Part shown: piece after piece, positions 47,303 through 60,373 of the stretch
Numbering within the stretch: position 1 is the first letter of the stretch
Layout: every line of letters starts with the position of its first letter
Assembly: GCA_027605045.1 (NCBI GenBank)
Contig: JAQFWX010000016.1
Span: 588,551-652,550 of the forward strand
Direction: 5' to 3'
DNA: 64,000 bases
Source: Phallus indusiatus
Taxonomy: Eukaryota; Basidiomycota; Agaricomycetes; Phallales; Phallaceae
Made by a program: the position numbers and the translations under genes
The notes under the pieces: model-generated
What the model was told of the DNA's origin: nothing
Databases searched by the model: none
The model's input: only the letters and a program-made list of their open reading frames with translations

Positions 47303-48656
47303 ATGTCGCGCTCACCTTCACCGCAAAACGAGAATTCATCAGCTTCAACATCCACACTACTATCAACTATCCCGCCTTCGTTGCCTTCTCCAGCGGCGCC
47401 TTTGATAGACTCGTATACATACCACTCGCCAAAACCGACCGCGCACGGACCATACATCCTTGGTGTTGATGAAGCGGGAAGAGGCCCCGTTCTGGGACCT
47501 TTGGTGTACGCAGTTGCATATTGTCCAATAGCTTATAAGGAGACATTGGATAACATGGGATTTGCTGGTGCTTTTGCCTCTTCTTTTCCGCTTGGCCGGT
47601 GAACTGACTTGTCAACTTGAAATGGGACTTAGATTCAAAAACCTTGACACGCGAAACGCGTTCAAGATTGATACAAACGCTATCTAGCGACCCGAATAAT
47701 CTGGGCTGGTCTGTGCGTGTTTTAAGGTCAGATATTCTCAACCAGACTATGACCAGCTTAACCCGCACCGCTGACGAGTGCGCGATTGTAGCCCCCAAGA
47801 CCTTTCAGCTGGAATGCTACGACTACCGCCTATCAATTTGAACCAACAGTCCCAGGAAGCTACAATTCTTCTCATCAAAGAAGTTCTCGCTGCGGGACTT
47901 GAGATCTCAGAGGTATTGTAACTTCATACTATCCTTTGATTTTCTTTCTTCTCATCTTCCTGCAGATTTACGTAGATGCTCTCGGACCGTCTGTTCCATA
48001 TCAGGCGTACCTTTCATCCATATTTCCTGGAATTTCAATCACGGTCAAACCTAAAGCTGACTCGCTTTACACTATCGTCGGGGCTGCTAGTGTGGCTGCA
48101 AAAGTTACCAGAGATGCGTGGATAGAAGGGTGGATGTGGGAGGAGATGCCTCATGAAACTCAAACTCGAGAAGGGAATGACACTAAGATGGATATACCAC
48201 CAGATGCGACTCTGTCGTCGGACAATCCAAAGGTTACACCGTCAGCCTTGAAGGGCTCTAATCAGCCGGTTGGGAGTGGGTATCCAAGTGGTACGCGAAC
48301 GTCTTAGGCATATCATCATTTGACTCTTACTGTTTACATAGACCCAAATACAAAAGCCTGGTTAAAATCGGCCTTTGAGCCTACGTTTGGCTTTCCCTCG
48401 TTTGTACGTTTTTCCTGGGCGACGGCCAAGATTATGCTCGAAACGGAAGGTCATAAAGTTCAATGGTTAGATGAATGGATTATCCTTGTGAAAGAGCTTC
48501 TGCCATACTTACCCGGCCTTTTTCAGGAACGATGACAAACAAACCTCATTGGTTCAAGCGTTCAAGTTTAATGCTGGAAAGAACGACAATGACATCGACC
48601 GAAATCGATGTTCATTAGCAAAGGAGTTGGGTGTGTATAGTGTTTCCGAATTTTGA
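47303..48656 (+). CDS. RNH201: Ribonuclease H2 catalytic subunit A
   Basis: Six exons (47303-47567, 47633-47726, 47792-47912, 47966-48290, 48342-48465, 48527-48656) add up to 353 codons. RNase H2 cuts the RNA strand of RNA-DNA hybrids and removes single ribonucleotides from genomic DNA, acting with subunits B and C in the nucleus. The protein has [16 protein letters not shown] (first catalytic Asp-Glu, with the Gly-Arg-Gly that senses the ribonucleotide), [28 protein letters not shown] (third acidic residue), [21 protein letters not shown] (fourth), then [12 protein letters not shown] less conserved insert of about 40 residues ([10 protein letters not shown]...) precedes the segment DPNTKAWLK. 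The N-terminus has a Ser/Pro-rich extension of about 45 residues. Exon borders follow the conserved sequence, and the C-terminal exon ends GVYSVSEF. Confidence 0.9.
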
Positions 48657-49224
48657 GGAATTCTCTTCTACCATCCTGTTAATTTTGTTGATTTCTTCAT
48701 GTAAACCTAACTTAACATGACCGTTGTGTAACATACTAATGCTCAAATGTATGAGTAGGGAAAGCATGTCCCCGAATTTATTCATCAGCGTAATGAAAGG
48801 TAGGACTGTATCGGTCATTGGGAGCATCGCACAACTTCTTTATAATTACGACTATAATCCACACGATTTCATGCGATTTACCCACTGTCTCAAAATACAC
48901 ATTTCTTTTTTCTATATTGCCCTCTCAACAGACACTTTTATTTTTTGTTGGTGATATTTGAAGTTTGAAGCTACGAAAATTTGAAGAGATCTACCCCATT
49001 GTGATTCAGTTGCAATTGGTCACAAAACTCGAGTGATACATTCTTTCTATCTTTCAACCAGTCAATTCGTTATTAATTGCATCAACAAAGTACATTAAAA
49101 TTGCTTTAAACATTAAGTGAACTCAAAATAAATGGAGACCCAGACTACCCAAGAAATACAGACAAATCATTGGAAATCGCGTATGGCAAAAACCTCTAAG
49201 GAATTACAAGTGTGCATCGGAAGC
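48657..49224. other. Convergent intergenic region
   Basis: The 568 bases between the 3' ends of the RNase H2 gene and the acetyltransferase gene show no gene. The sequence is A/T-rich. Confidence 0.5.
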
Positions 49225-50532
49225 TCAAGAATCGTTGACTGTAGTCGAATTGGAGAGCTTGCTTTTTCTTGTGATATGCTTTAATATCCGGGCAGGATTT
49301 CCGCCGATGACGACATCGTCGGGATATTCGCCTTTTTTCTGCAATTAAAAATGACAATAGTGTTTATGTATATATATCAGAGTACGCACCACAACTGCGC
49401 CAGCGGCAACGACAACGCCTTTTAAATGAATGTACCAAATTAATAAAGTGGGGGAAAGAACTCGACTGAGCCTGACGGGACACGTACCATTTCCGATTTT
49501 ACACGGTCCAATTATAGTGGAATTACCACCAATCCAAACCTACAACCAGATGAGCAAGTGGTCCATATTTCACACAACAGATGATTCATACCTGATCTCC
49601 AATCTGAACGAGTTGAGATTGAGACGTTAAAGCTAATATAATCTGAAGTTGACTAACGCACCGTTACGTCAAATGATAAAGGTCCCGCTGTATATCGCTC
49701 ATCGGGGTCAATTGGGTGACCCGAACCGAAGATCTGAAAATGGGTGAGGCAATGTGCTCGATGTAGAACGAAGAATAATCGCGCCCCACCTTTACACCAG
49801 GCCCAAAAAGTACCTGATGGCCTAGAGTGATCTTTCCGGCATCTTAATAAAAATCCTGTGGTGAGATTGTTAAAATTATCTGTAGAAAACCCTACTAACC
49901 CAAAATCTGATTTCAGGAAACAAGTTATGAGATTGCTATGCTCGGAAATCAGAATCAATGTCATATTCACTTACCGTGCAGTCCGAGTTTATAAACTGTA
50001 ATGGTTCAGAAAGTTCCGCAATTACTACTTATATTAAGACTACGTACGCAATTGCCTTTAAATTCAATATTGTAACCGTAATCACATAGGAAATTTGGGA
50101 AAATGTTGAGGTCTGACTTGACTTTCTCGGGAGAAACTTTGAACAATTCTTTTGATTAATCATAAAAGCGTCAGATTGCGATTTACTCTCAAGACATCGA
50201 TATAATACCTGATAGTATCTCTATTCTTTCTGGATTAGATTGTAGGTATCCGAGACCCATTCCTGGGGTGTAATCGGGCCAAATCAAGTTCTAATGTCGG
50301 TCTTAGAGAAAACCAGAAACAGGGTATTCGGAAGACGTACGTTAAACCGCTGGCATAGTTGAAGAGCCTTAATTCGCCCTTGAAACATCTTTTCCAAAGC
50401 TTCAGGGGTCATATCCTGTAAGACTTGTGGTGCGTCTACATCTTCGTCTTGCGTCTGGACATTGTCAAGGTTATTGTTAAGAATGACGACGCCTTGTCCG
50501 TTGGTTTGGAGTTCAGTGGTAGCATGAACCAT
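49225..50532 (-). CDS. Hexapeptide-repeat sugar O-acetyltransferase (maltose acetyltransferase family)
   Basis: Several exons encode a left-handed beta-helix acetyltransferase of the maltose/galactoside O-acetyltransferase type. The N-terminal helical cap has MTPEALEKMFQGRIKALQLCQRFN. Next come FLCDYGYNIEF, FGPGVKIFGSGHPIDPDERYTAGPLS (catalytic His in GSGHPID), VWIGGNSTIIGPCKIG and [28 protein letters not shown]. The family transfers acetyl from acetyl-CoA to a hydroxyl of a sugar; the natural fungal substrate is not known. The stop codon was set at 49225-49227, after a short Ser/Thr tail. The middle exons (about 50000-50280) are less certain. The gene is divergent from the DUF218 gene (677 bp apart). 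Confidence 0.8.
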
Positions 50533-51209
50533 CCCGTTTTAATGGCGTAAGTGGTCAAGATTCGAGAAATGAGAGTTGAGAGGCGTGTGGTGAGTCGACA
50601 ACGGTTTTGATTTCAGCCTTTAAAGATATTATGAAAATATATATATCTCGGTATGCTTCTGCAGTTCAAGCTCAAGGCCGAAACGACACGGAGCTTGGAA
50701 ATCAGTGATCCTGATTGTACCTGAAAGCGATGTGTTAAAATTCCAAAAGGAGCAATGACGAATCTAAAAATGACTAATCTAGTCCTCTCGGCCAATAAGG
50801 AAGAAGTGTCAGGACCGCTCAGAACGACAGACATTTCGCTGTTTGTCTCACTCGCAAGCCATTATCGATTTATCGGTCAGGGATAAAATTTGCGCAGTAA
50901 AGCGGTTCCGACACAGCATAGTCTGGCATTCCCTAATACAGTCACGATTACCACGCTATTAAGCCGGCTTCTCGGCCCTATGTAACATGAGCCCCACGAA
51001 GCACCAACGAAGAGGGATCCTTATATGTAAGATCCTTTCAAAATTCCTCTGGTTTGTGTTCGATCTGCGTTAGTCCAGTCCGTACGGCTCGGGGTCAAAT
51101 TACAAATTATGGCGTATTTGACGCATTTGGATTCTGTATCATCAATAGACGACGCCGGCAGTGCAGGTGGCTCAATTCAAAAACGATTACGTAATGGTTA
51201 TGACAAATA
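50533..51209. other. Divergent intergenic region
   Basis: It holds the promoters of the acetyltransferase (minus) and the DUF218 gene (plus). An A/T-rich ATATATATATC lies near 50637-50648. No gene seen. Confidence 0.45.
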
Positions 51210-52399
51210 ATGCTCCCATCTCCCGCACACACCACCCGCAAACGAGGGCATGGTGGTTATCCAGGTAGCCTTCGACAAAGGTCAAGGATTACCAACCTTG
51301 GCGTTATTCTCTTAATTTCATTCCTTTCTCTTTCTCTTATTCTTAATCTACAACAATGGCTAACGTACACAACTTTGCGCGGTAGTCAGCTTCCTTTCAC
51401 CTCAAAACATGCCGCTTCTTCTTCAGGAGAGGTTTCAAACTCGCACTCATTGTCACAAAATGAACAGATTAATGCAAAACGCCTAATTATAGTCGCAGGT
51501 CATGCTATATGGAAAGGATGCATGCCCGAAACAAGGTTGGATCATGAAGATTGGGTTTTGGAGCAGTACCAAAGAGGATCGTCCAGCGTTGAAACATTTT
51601 TTACTCATATATCCGTGGGGTAAATGTCCTTGTTGGATCCTTGCATGGCCGTGCTGCTGATTAATGTGTCCAAAAGGGCTGAGCTTGCTTTGGCTGACGC
51701 AGAGAGTCTTGTGATTTACTCAGGGTACGTTGTCTGATATTATTCAAGAGCGTTCGGCCCATTGTTGATTTGGAGTAAGGGGCCAGACTCGACTATCCTC
51801 AGTGTCATCCGAAGGCGCATCGTACCTCCGTCTGGCTGTCGAATCAAACCTTTTTCACAATGGTTTTGTTCCTTTCCAACGCGCTACAAGTGAAGACTAC
51901 GCCAGGGACTCTTATCAGAATATGCTCTTCTCCATAGCGCGCTTTCATGAGCTCACGGGATCCTATCCCGAAAACATTACCGTAGTAGGGTATGAGATGA
52001 AAAGACGGCGATTTGAAGAACTTCACCTTCCCGCTTTGAGATGGCCGAAGAACCGATTTAACTACATCGGAGTAGACGAACAAGGAGACACTACTGTACA
52101 ATACAAAGGCGAGGTAGATGTCAATTTTTCTATCACTGCCGCTGCTGCTGCTGAAAGTGATTTGTTTATCAAAGAATGAAAATGCCTTCTTGCCGTTTTC
52201 TAAAGATATCTATGGCTGCCATGGCATTCTTCTAGAAAAAAGGCGTCATCGAAATCCGTCCCGTCGATTTCATCCTTATCATATTTCAGCACCAGAACTG
52301 GCCGGACTTTTCAATTGGTGTCCTGATTATCACGCTGGCGGATACACCGCTATCTATCCGGGTGATCTCCCATGGGACCGGCTCCCTGACGTTCAATGA
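51210..52399 (+). CDS. DUF218-domain type II membrane protein
   Basis: Four or so exons encode about 330 residues. After a basic cytosolic N-terminus, a single hydrophobic segment (LGVILLISFLSLSLILNL, about residues 30-48) predicts a type II membrane protein. The DUF218 domain follows: RLIIVAGHAIWKG, DWVLEQYQRG, FFTHI, AELALADAESLVIYSG, GQTR, SYLRLA, EDYARDSYQNMLFSIARF, PENITVVGYEMKRRRFEELH, RWPKNRFNYIGVD. The C-terminal part has DIYGCHG and FNWCPDY. The wider DUF218/YdcF family includes bacterial membrane proteins of uncertain enzymatic role; eukaryotic members remain uncharacterised. The conserved His and Arg residues suggest catalysis, but this is inference. The first ATG before the anchor was taken as start. 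Confidence 0.75.
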
Positions 52400-54032
52400 A
52401 TGTACCAAAAGTCCATCTTCATTTGATGCTGTTACTATGTAGAACCACAACGTAGAACCGATATCCATCATTCTTCACTCGCATAGGTCACTGTTTTATA
52501 CCTTAGAATCTATATTTTTTCTCTTTCTATCACTCAACCCTCGTTCCGTAGAGAAAAGTAATAACGATATTGCATTTGAATTTCAATCCTTGGAAGCCAA
52601 GAAACATATTTTTGTACGCTCCCACTTCAGTAACTGAGTCTGATGACTCTGATCTCTGGTTATGATTTTGCCCCTTGGCTCTTTCAACATCGGAAGGAAT
52701 AAGTAGGTTTAGGATGATACGAAGATGCACTTACTGCGATTACCGAATTTAGTTAAGTAATAAAATGTGAATTATCGTCTGGGTCAAATTATGATTGCAC
52801 CAGTGTTCGGGAATACCCGCGATTAGAGTAACGGCTACACGACAGACTGCTTGTGCGGAGTTCAAACTTTGCGGGCGCTTTTTGCGCTGTTTCCGCGAAC
52901 CACTAGTAGCTTGAAGCTTGACACTGACAATTTTCTGCCTCGGGTTTGAAGTATTCCTGCTTATTCTAGCCTTCGTTTCCAGCATTTTCGTCGACTTTCT
53001 TGCTTTGAACGGTCTGTACTCTTGGGAATCTACAGATCAACCCGTGTAAGTTTTACTCCACATGACAGATTTCGTAAGAGGAGAATCCAGGCTGGACAAT
53101 TCGTAGCACAGGAGACGCTACACCACCTATCTGAGGGATACCTCGTTGCCAATGATCATAAAAAGCCCGTTTTTTTTCTCGCTGCCGTGCATCCTTGAGC
53201 CTTATGTTGCTCTTCTTTTTTTTTCAAAAAAATGTAGCCATGAAAACTGGTGGTATGGTAAAGAGGAAAAGCGGAGGATGAGAAACGCGTGAACACGTGT
53301 CTGCAAGTCGAAGTACGTGGCAAGTTCATGTAATTTTCCCATTTTCCAAAAGTGCTGACGTCTTTATATTTCATTCGGTGCGGATTTAGTCTACTTTGAA
53401 CTGGCGGTCGCAGACTTAAGTCTTAAGAAGTTATTACGTCAAGATATCCCGCATCTTCTCCTACTTTCAAATTGTACATTCACCCCCGAATATCCTACCA
53501 CATGTTAGCCTTTTTTGGCTGGGTTAATTGAAATTATACCCGTTATCTCCCTCAGATAGATCTTTGACGGTTTTTCTGGGTGGGGCTCCACGACTTGAGG
53601 CCATATGAATATACGTTACGTACGTTTTAACATTCCTAACCCCAAATCTCTCAGCCCCGTCGTACGTTATCTATAGTTTTCTATCGGTCCTGCGTTCCAG
53701 CGCCCAATGCCCACCCCAGTACGAGGCACTACGAAACTTCTTTGCCTTCCCAGTTTTCGTAAACGCCGTGTTAGCACCAACTCCGCTTTCTTGATTTTTG
53801 TAAGTATATTTTTTGACATGCTGGTGTTCGCCGCTGAAACCGCCAACTCCAAGATCTCTATCTCCTTGTGGCCATTGCAACGTGTCGCGAGGAATGGGTC
53901 ATGTTTTTTTTTCGACGACTAATAATGCCTTTGAAGCTTCTTGCTAGTAAGTCCGAATCTGCTATAAAAGTGACCAGTTTATCCTAACTCAACTCTACTT
54001 CTCCTTGACCTTACCAACATCAGAACCTCTAA
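52400..54032. other. Intergenic with one doubtful basic ORF
   Basis: No gene is firmly supported. A minus-strand frame at 52749-52985 encodes a basic 78-residue peptide (SGSRKQRKKRPQ...) that is open somewhat further upstream, but no family is recognised. Frames at 53667-53922 overlap each other and look like chance. Confidence 0.4.
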
Positions 54033-57000
54033 ATGTCTCAGAAAGTTTTTCGTCTCGGTCTTAAAGAAGGAAAGGCAGGAGACTCAGTGTCCGTTTACAC
54101 GAACTGTTTCGAGATTAGTAGGCTTCCCGACAGGGCATTTCATCATTATCATGGTAAGTTTCATTCCCATTGACTTTTCGCGTAACGTTCAATAGCTTTA
54201 TTCATGCGCTGATTTTTCTAGTTGGTAAGTATGTATAATATGTATGATCACTCGCTGAATCCTTTCGTTTGTTTAAAGAATTCCCTGGAAATGACAAAAT
54301 ATCGAGAAACAGGGACAGATGCCTTGAAATAGTTGACAAATTACAAATTCAGTATCCAAAGATTTTTACGCCGCGCGCTGCTTACGATGGAAAGCATAAC
54401 ATGTATCGAACGATACCTCTTGAACTATCCAACAATAGTGCCGAGTTTAATGTCTCCATGAAAAACAAAGCTGGCACAGAGAATAACAACAATAATAATA
54501 ATCAATCTCGAGGCGGCACGATTCAGATCAGGATTGTTAGGGTTGCTATGGTCGATCCAAAGTTTGTAGACTTTGTTGCATGCGTTGAAACGAACTCATT
54601 TGTTCCTTTGAATAGGTCCCTGTTGAATGTGATCAATGGACAAACCGTCCACAGCTCCGATTCCCTTACGACCGTTACTTTTCTCAACATTCTTATCAGG
54701 ATGAAACCTATTTTGTATCTAAATCTGTTTCATATTTCTGAAATCTTACCATTGTAACTCATGCATACATAGGTCTTGTCCATCCAACAAGACGTCTTTT
54801 TTCACGAAAGAACAACGCGAAAACCTCGGCGGAGGGTTACAAATCTGGAGAGGACTGTTTCAGCAAGTTTCCATTGAAACTTATTTTATGTCACTGTACT
54901 AAATATGCACTGCAGAAGTGTTCGTCCTTCGATCGGGAGGTTAGTCGTGAATGTTGACACCTCGGTCGCAGTGATGTAAGTATTCCAAAATTAGATTCGT
55001 CGGAAACTCATTTTACTCAATCGCATTAGGTACCGAGATGGGAGCCTCCTTGATCTCGTTATGGAGTTCATGGAATTTCGGAATGCTCGGGACCTCGCCC
55101 CTGCCAATTTCAAAGGCCCCCAACGCAAACGTCTCGATGATTTTTTGAAGAATCTTATGATTTGCTCGAACGTTCCACGACGAGAAGGCAATCCCAGGTG
55201 GAAGAAGATCACCGGTGTTGTGATGAACTGCGCAGATGAAATCAAGTTTTCGTATGATAAAGCTGGTGGAGATGAAATTAGTGTTACTGTGAGTATTAAC
55301 CACAACGCTGATATGGGTTTTTTATGATCATGTTCGTGATAGGATTACTACAAGTCCGCTTACAATTATCGCCTTCAATATGGGAAAATTATCTGTGTTA
55401 GTGTCAGACGAGACAATACTGTTATTTTTCCCTTGGAAATATTACAAGTGAGTAATGTTAATCAGCCAATGTAATAGTATTAAATAAAGTTATACACAGG
55501 TTAAAGCCGGTCAATTTTACAAGAAAAATCTCACTCCGAGAATGACCGCAAAGGCACTGGAGTTTTCGTCTCAAAAACCCGTGAGTAATGCCTCTGCATA
55601 TTCTATCGCTACTAACATGCATTTATATTCATAACATAGGATGTTCGCATCCGAGCTTTAGAGGGAAGCACAGAAGTATATGCAGCGTTTTCTCTATTTT
55701 TACCTTTTCAATAACTAGTGTCTAGTTACTCGGTTATGCTGACTCGGATTTCCTCCGTCAATCCGGAGTTACCGTGAAACCCCAATTGCTCACAGTCAAC
55801 GGTCGAATCCTGCACCCACCACCTTTGTTGTGGGGTCAGAATAAACATCAAGAGGTAACAAACCCTTCTTTTTTTTATATTTTTCTTGTCGTTCTCATTT
55901 GATTTGTCTCCATAGCCTAAAGGAGGTGTTTGGAATCTCATTGATAGAGCATTCTATATACCAGGCGTCATTCAAGCTTGGAGTGTTATAGTCTTTGACA
56001 CCAAACCGGCTATCATGGCTGACGGATATAGCACCGTCCGGAATTTTATTACGGGATTTGTCCGTTGTTGCTGCACGCTTGGTTAGTTTCTCATTACCGC
56101 AACTATTTTCGTAGCCCCGTACTAAATCATTCGATAGGAATGTGTAAGTGAACCTCATTCAAACTTGAAGTCTGTCAAGCCAAACTACACCCCAGCTTTT
56201 CCTCGTAATGCTCCTCAGATTATCGCAGGAAGACCGGGTAGTGGCCCTCAAGGCCATCGCGAGGTCCGCTTATTATAATACCACGAGTATACGCTTTATC
56301 TCACACTTTCTCAGGATATGGATCAAGCTGCACGAGCCGCGATAGACTCGTTTAGAGATCAGTTTAACTCCAACACAAGTCCGCGCCCTACGTTTATTTT
56401 AGTGATACTTCCAGAAGCCGCAACGGATATATATACGTCTATCAAGAATTGGGGTGATATTGTCCGTGGCTGTCTTACTCAATGCGTTGTGAGTAGCTGA
56501 ATTCATCTTTGGAAATCGGAGCATATTCAATACAAATGATCAGAAGAGCGGAAAGGTTTTCAAACCCAACAATTCATATTTTAGTAATCTGGCGCTGAAG
56601 TATGCATAGCAAAGTTGTCTGGGTTTTGTTACAGAAAACTGATATTTGCATCATTTACCTCGGCAGATTAAATGTCAAAGTCGACGGTGTCAATTCGATT
56701 CCCGCATCATCTCCTTTGAAGTCGGTGTTATCTAGAGTCCCTACTATGATTATAGGTATACCTTACCTGGCATCCGCAGTATTTCTCAAGCTGAAGATAC
56801 TTTTCAGGGATAGATGTGAGCCATAATACTAGCTCAGGCCGTCCCTCAGTTGCAGGACTTGTCGCTTCAATGGACGAACACTTCACTCAATATGGGGCCG
56901 TCACATCAATTCAACCACCATTAAAAGAGATCATAGAGGAAATTGACCCAATGATTGAGGTACGTGTATGATATTACTTATCATGATCAGATTGACGAAA

Positions 57001-57958
57001 CTCATGGTTTATTAGAAAGCACTTCAGAACTTTTTTGTATTTTGGAAGAAGCGGGGGCAACCTGTTCTTCCACAGCGCATAATTATATACAGGAAGGTTT
57101 TCGTTCAAATCACAGCTCCTTTCATTTGTATTGATTCGCTCGCGATAGGGATGGCGTTAGTGAAGGACAATTCAATGAAGTAGTGACTGGGGAGTTGCAG
57201 AAAATCAAAGGTATGTTAAACAATATAGAGAGCGCTATAAAATACTATATCCTCATACTAATTATTATCAGCCGCTCTCGCAAGCATTTGGAAAGAACAG
57301 AAATTCCCAGGAAAACCGCCCACTCTCACATTTTTGATTGTCGGGAAAAAGCACCACGTTAGATTTTTCCCCAAAGAACATAGGCACAAAGACCGTAGCG
57401 GGAATTGTCCGGCGGGAATGGTAGTTGATCGAGATATAATTAGTCCGACGGATTACGACTTTTATTTACAATCCCACTCAGGTATTCTAGGAAGTGAGTA
57501 GATATTATATTCGCTTTCCCCTTCTTGAATTTATTAATGAAACGCAACTACAAAGCCTCTAGACCTAGTCATTATTCTGTTGTCATGGATGAAAATGATC
57601 TCGGCGCCGATCAACTGCAAGCGCTCTCGTACATGCTTTGCTACACATATGGTAGAGCGACTCGCAGTGTGTCTATACCAGCTCCTGTTTATTGTGAGTC
57701 ATGAATTGGTCCTCCGCATGAATTTTTACTTATATTAGATACAGATGCCGATGTATGTAGAACCCAATCACTAGCTGACTGATCTCCCCTAATTTACCCC
57801 TCGTTCAGATCGTATGTGCTCGCGGAAAGATACACTCTCCTTTGATGCACGACGGAAGTGATTCTATATCATGTGCAGGGTCCAACTCGTTAGAAGATCA
57901 CAAAGAAGCATTCAAACCTATCGCTGATTTCTTGAAGAGGAAGATGTATTTCATGTAA
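54033..57958 (+). CDS. AGO: Argonaute (RNA-silencing slicer-type protein)
   Basis: Many exons encode about 900 residues with N, linker, PAZ, MID and PIWI regions. It begins [16 protein letters not shown] and lacks the Gly/Arg-rich extension of many Argonautes. The N domain has [21 protein letters not shown] and a short Asn run (about residue 120). The linker has [19 protein letters not shown], and PAZ ends near the segment beginning [23 protein letters not shown] starts around FILVILPEA. Candidate catalytic residues are Asp in IIGIDVSHN, Glu in LKEIIEEID, Asp in [10 protein letters not shown] and Asp in YYTDADIVCARG, consistent with a DEDD tetrad as in other fungal Argonautes. It binds small RNAs to guide silencing of transposons, relevant here since a young retrotransposon lies 16 kb away. 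Convergent with the TFIIF gene, 161 bp apart. Confidence 0.85.
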
Positions 57959-58119
57959 TTGTATAAGATCCATGTCGCGAAGTCGCAAAGCAAAGAGCCT
58001 ATCTAAGGCTTATCAGCCGAAATCAATACACATGTAAACGTTTTTTGATATTATACTGTTGACCTAAAATCTAAACAAGTACAATGATTATCAAGTTTGC
58101 CGCTTGCCGCGCCACGGTT

Positions 58120-59970
58120 TCAGTTCTTTAAAATTAAATTTTTGTCCTTATCGATGAGAGCAATTTTCTTTATGATTGCCCTGAAATCGACCCTGGCTTT
58201 CTCGTCGCTTAAATAGGACCTGAATTCCTTTATTACATCCGACTGACTGACGACCTCGGGCTCTTTTTCGCGCAAGTATGTGATGACCATATCCTCAGTC
58301 AACGTACTCCGCTTCTGTTTTTTGTGACTTGAACCGTCTGTATCGATGTTCGTAGTCGAAGAAGGATTGTCACTAGCGAGAGGCCCTACATTCTCATCAG
58401 CCGCCTTCCGTTTGAGGTTGGCACGACCTTCCATGTTCGTTGGGGCCATGTCAGTCTGCGGTTGGATGGAATCGATTGGAAGAACAGAAGTGTTATGGAT
58501 AATTAAGGGGATGGATCTCTCGGATCCTGACTCTTGATCCATAACAGCAGGTTCGTTTAAAGGAAGGACATTGTAATCGTCTTCTTCCTCTTCCTGGTAG
58601 ATAGTCAAGCCATGTCTTGAAAAAAGTGAAATAGAATACAAAGCACATACCGAATTGTATGGATCATCCTCGTCACTGTCATAGACATCTTCCCCTCTCC
58701 GCTCCACTAATCTTCTGATCGCTCTTCCTGCTTTGGTTAGCTTAACCTCTTCCATATCATCATCTTCGTTATCCTCCTCACTCTCCTTTCCCTTCCGATA
58801 TTGTTTCTTTAAACGTCTCTGAGAGAAGGATCAGTACGAGTAAGGGGGGAAATGACGATGACAATCGCACCTCCAGTTCTCTCACTTCTTCCTCATTCCC
58901 ATCCACCCTAGTTCCCTCGTCGTCATCTGCAAATTCTTCCTCATATTCCGCCTCTTCCATTGCGTCTTCCTCGATAACCCTATTTTTCCGCTTTCTGGAG
59001 ATTCTTCCTTCATCATCATCATCGTCCCTAAAGAGTTCTTCGTTGTCGTCTTCCTCCTCGTGTTCACCATCCTCGTGATCCTTTACTTCTGATCTGAGCC
59101 GGCTGCTGACCCATGCATCACCAGAATCTCTAGAGTGTTGTATTCTGGCTTGCTAAAGCGAACTAGTTAACCTCCGGCGTGATCGCAACGAAATGAACTC
59201 ACCTCGGCTTCTGCTTTTTCTTGTCTCTCTTTTGCATTCATCATCGGCTTGTTAAACTTATAAAAGCGATTGGAACGTATAAATTGGATCGTCGAACCCG
59301 ACATAGAGAAGAGGGCATGCGTTTGATTTCTTTCTGGATCGAGTAAATGTCCTGACCAGACTTGACCAGAGGTCGTCGATGTACTTGTACCAACAAGATC
59401 GCCAATCACCCCAGGTTTATATTCCTGGGGTGCTTCTTCGATTACCCAAGGATACGCCTCCTCTACTAACAAGTTGCGTGTCTCCTCAGGAATCACCTGT
59501 ACTTCCCTCATTTTTCTCTTTGCCCGCTTATTTGGGTTAGACGCGCCATCGGTAGTAGCATCTTTGCTTGAGCCTGCTGAAGCAACAACCTTTCCATCAG
59601 GTCCAATCATAACGAATCGCCCGTCGAAACCAATGACGGGTCTACCATCCTTCCCACGCATCATTTCCGTCGGAAGGGCTTTATCGGGGTCAGATCCACT
59701 AGCGTTGGGGTTGGTACTTGATTCGGGTGGCGGATAGTCCTTCCGATTGAGTTTAACGGGAGGGTTCCATTTCCCGGGTTCAATTTCCTCTCTCTCTCTT
59801 GGAACCGCGAATTTCATGACGTTGTAGTTCCACCCTTGGTTTGCTGAGGAAACTATTTGGAAGTCGGTGAACGTACCCGAATACCGAGGTCTATCGTGGT
59901 GACCTGCAAGTTTCAGGCTCGCTGTGCTCTTCGAGCGAGAATCCGAAAACGATGATAGTGAATTAGACAT
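58120..59970 (-). CDS. TFG1: Transcription factor TFIIF alpha subunit (RAP74/Tfg1-like)
   Basis: Four or five exons encode about 560 residues. The N-terminal part contains the dimerisation-domain pattern WNYNVMKFAVP, PPVKLNRKD, a Gly/Asp-rich loop and HALFSMSGSTIQFIRSNRFYKF, followed by NAKERQEKAEAE as in TFIIF-alpha. A long acidic middle (runs of Glu/Asp with RISRKRK) follows. The last exon ends in a winged-helix domain, LTEDMVITYLREKEPEVVSQ...FRAIIKKIAL, typical of the RAP74 C-terminus that contacts the CTD phosphatase. TFIIF joins RNA polymerase II at promoters with TFIIB. The acidic middle explains several spurious open frames on both strands. The start at 59970 opens the conserved N-terminus. 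A Leo1-type Paf1 subunit was considered because of the acidity but lacks the winged helix. Confidence 0.85.
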
Positions 59971-60373
59971 TATGTTTTAAACTGATCTTTGGGACCGTGT
60001 TGTTGTTTGAAATAGAGTGGAGTGGAATGCCGTGGTGAGAGATCAGATTTCAAAACAAGGGGCGGGTTATTTCAGTCTCTTGTGCGCACTTTAAGTATCA
60101 ATGACAAGGCATGTCCACGGACCTTGGACAGGTACTGAAAACTAATTACATGATTTTTGGGTGTTCGGAACATGCTTTCAGGCCGTCCTAACACTCACGA
60201 CGCTCGGCAATTTCATTTCAGACAGCGGACTGGGACTTGCCGTTGCTTCACGTTAGGTCCTGTTCTAACGGTCCTGAATCAGGCCATTCAATCAAAGCTC
60301 GCTAATATCTTTCGAGGTTTGACAAACTTGTTTATGATAAAGCAAGCGTTTTGAATAGTATCTCAGCATTCAG
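59971..60373. other. Intergenic
   Basis: Contains the TFIIF promoter and the 3' end of the membrane protein gene. No gene seen. Confidence 0.5.

Noticed and set aside
52749..52985. Basic 78-residue minus-strand ORF
   Set aside because: Open upstream and Lys/Arg-rich, but no family, splice structure or start context that supports a gene.
53667..53922. Overlapping ORFs on both strands upstream of Argonaute
   Set aside because: Mutually exclusive frames without domain features; probably the Argonaute upstream region.
58346..58537. Plus-strand ORF within the TFIIF region
   Set aside because: Antisense shadow of the TFIIF alpha C-terminal exon.
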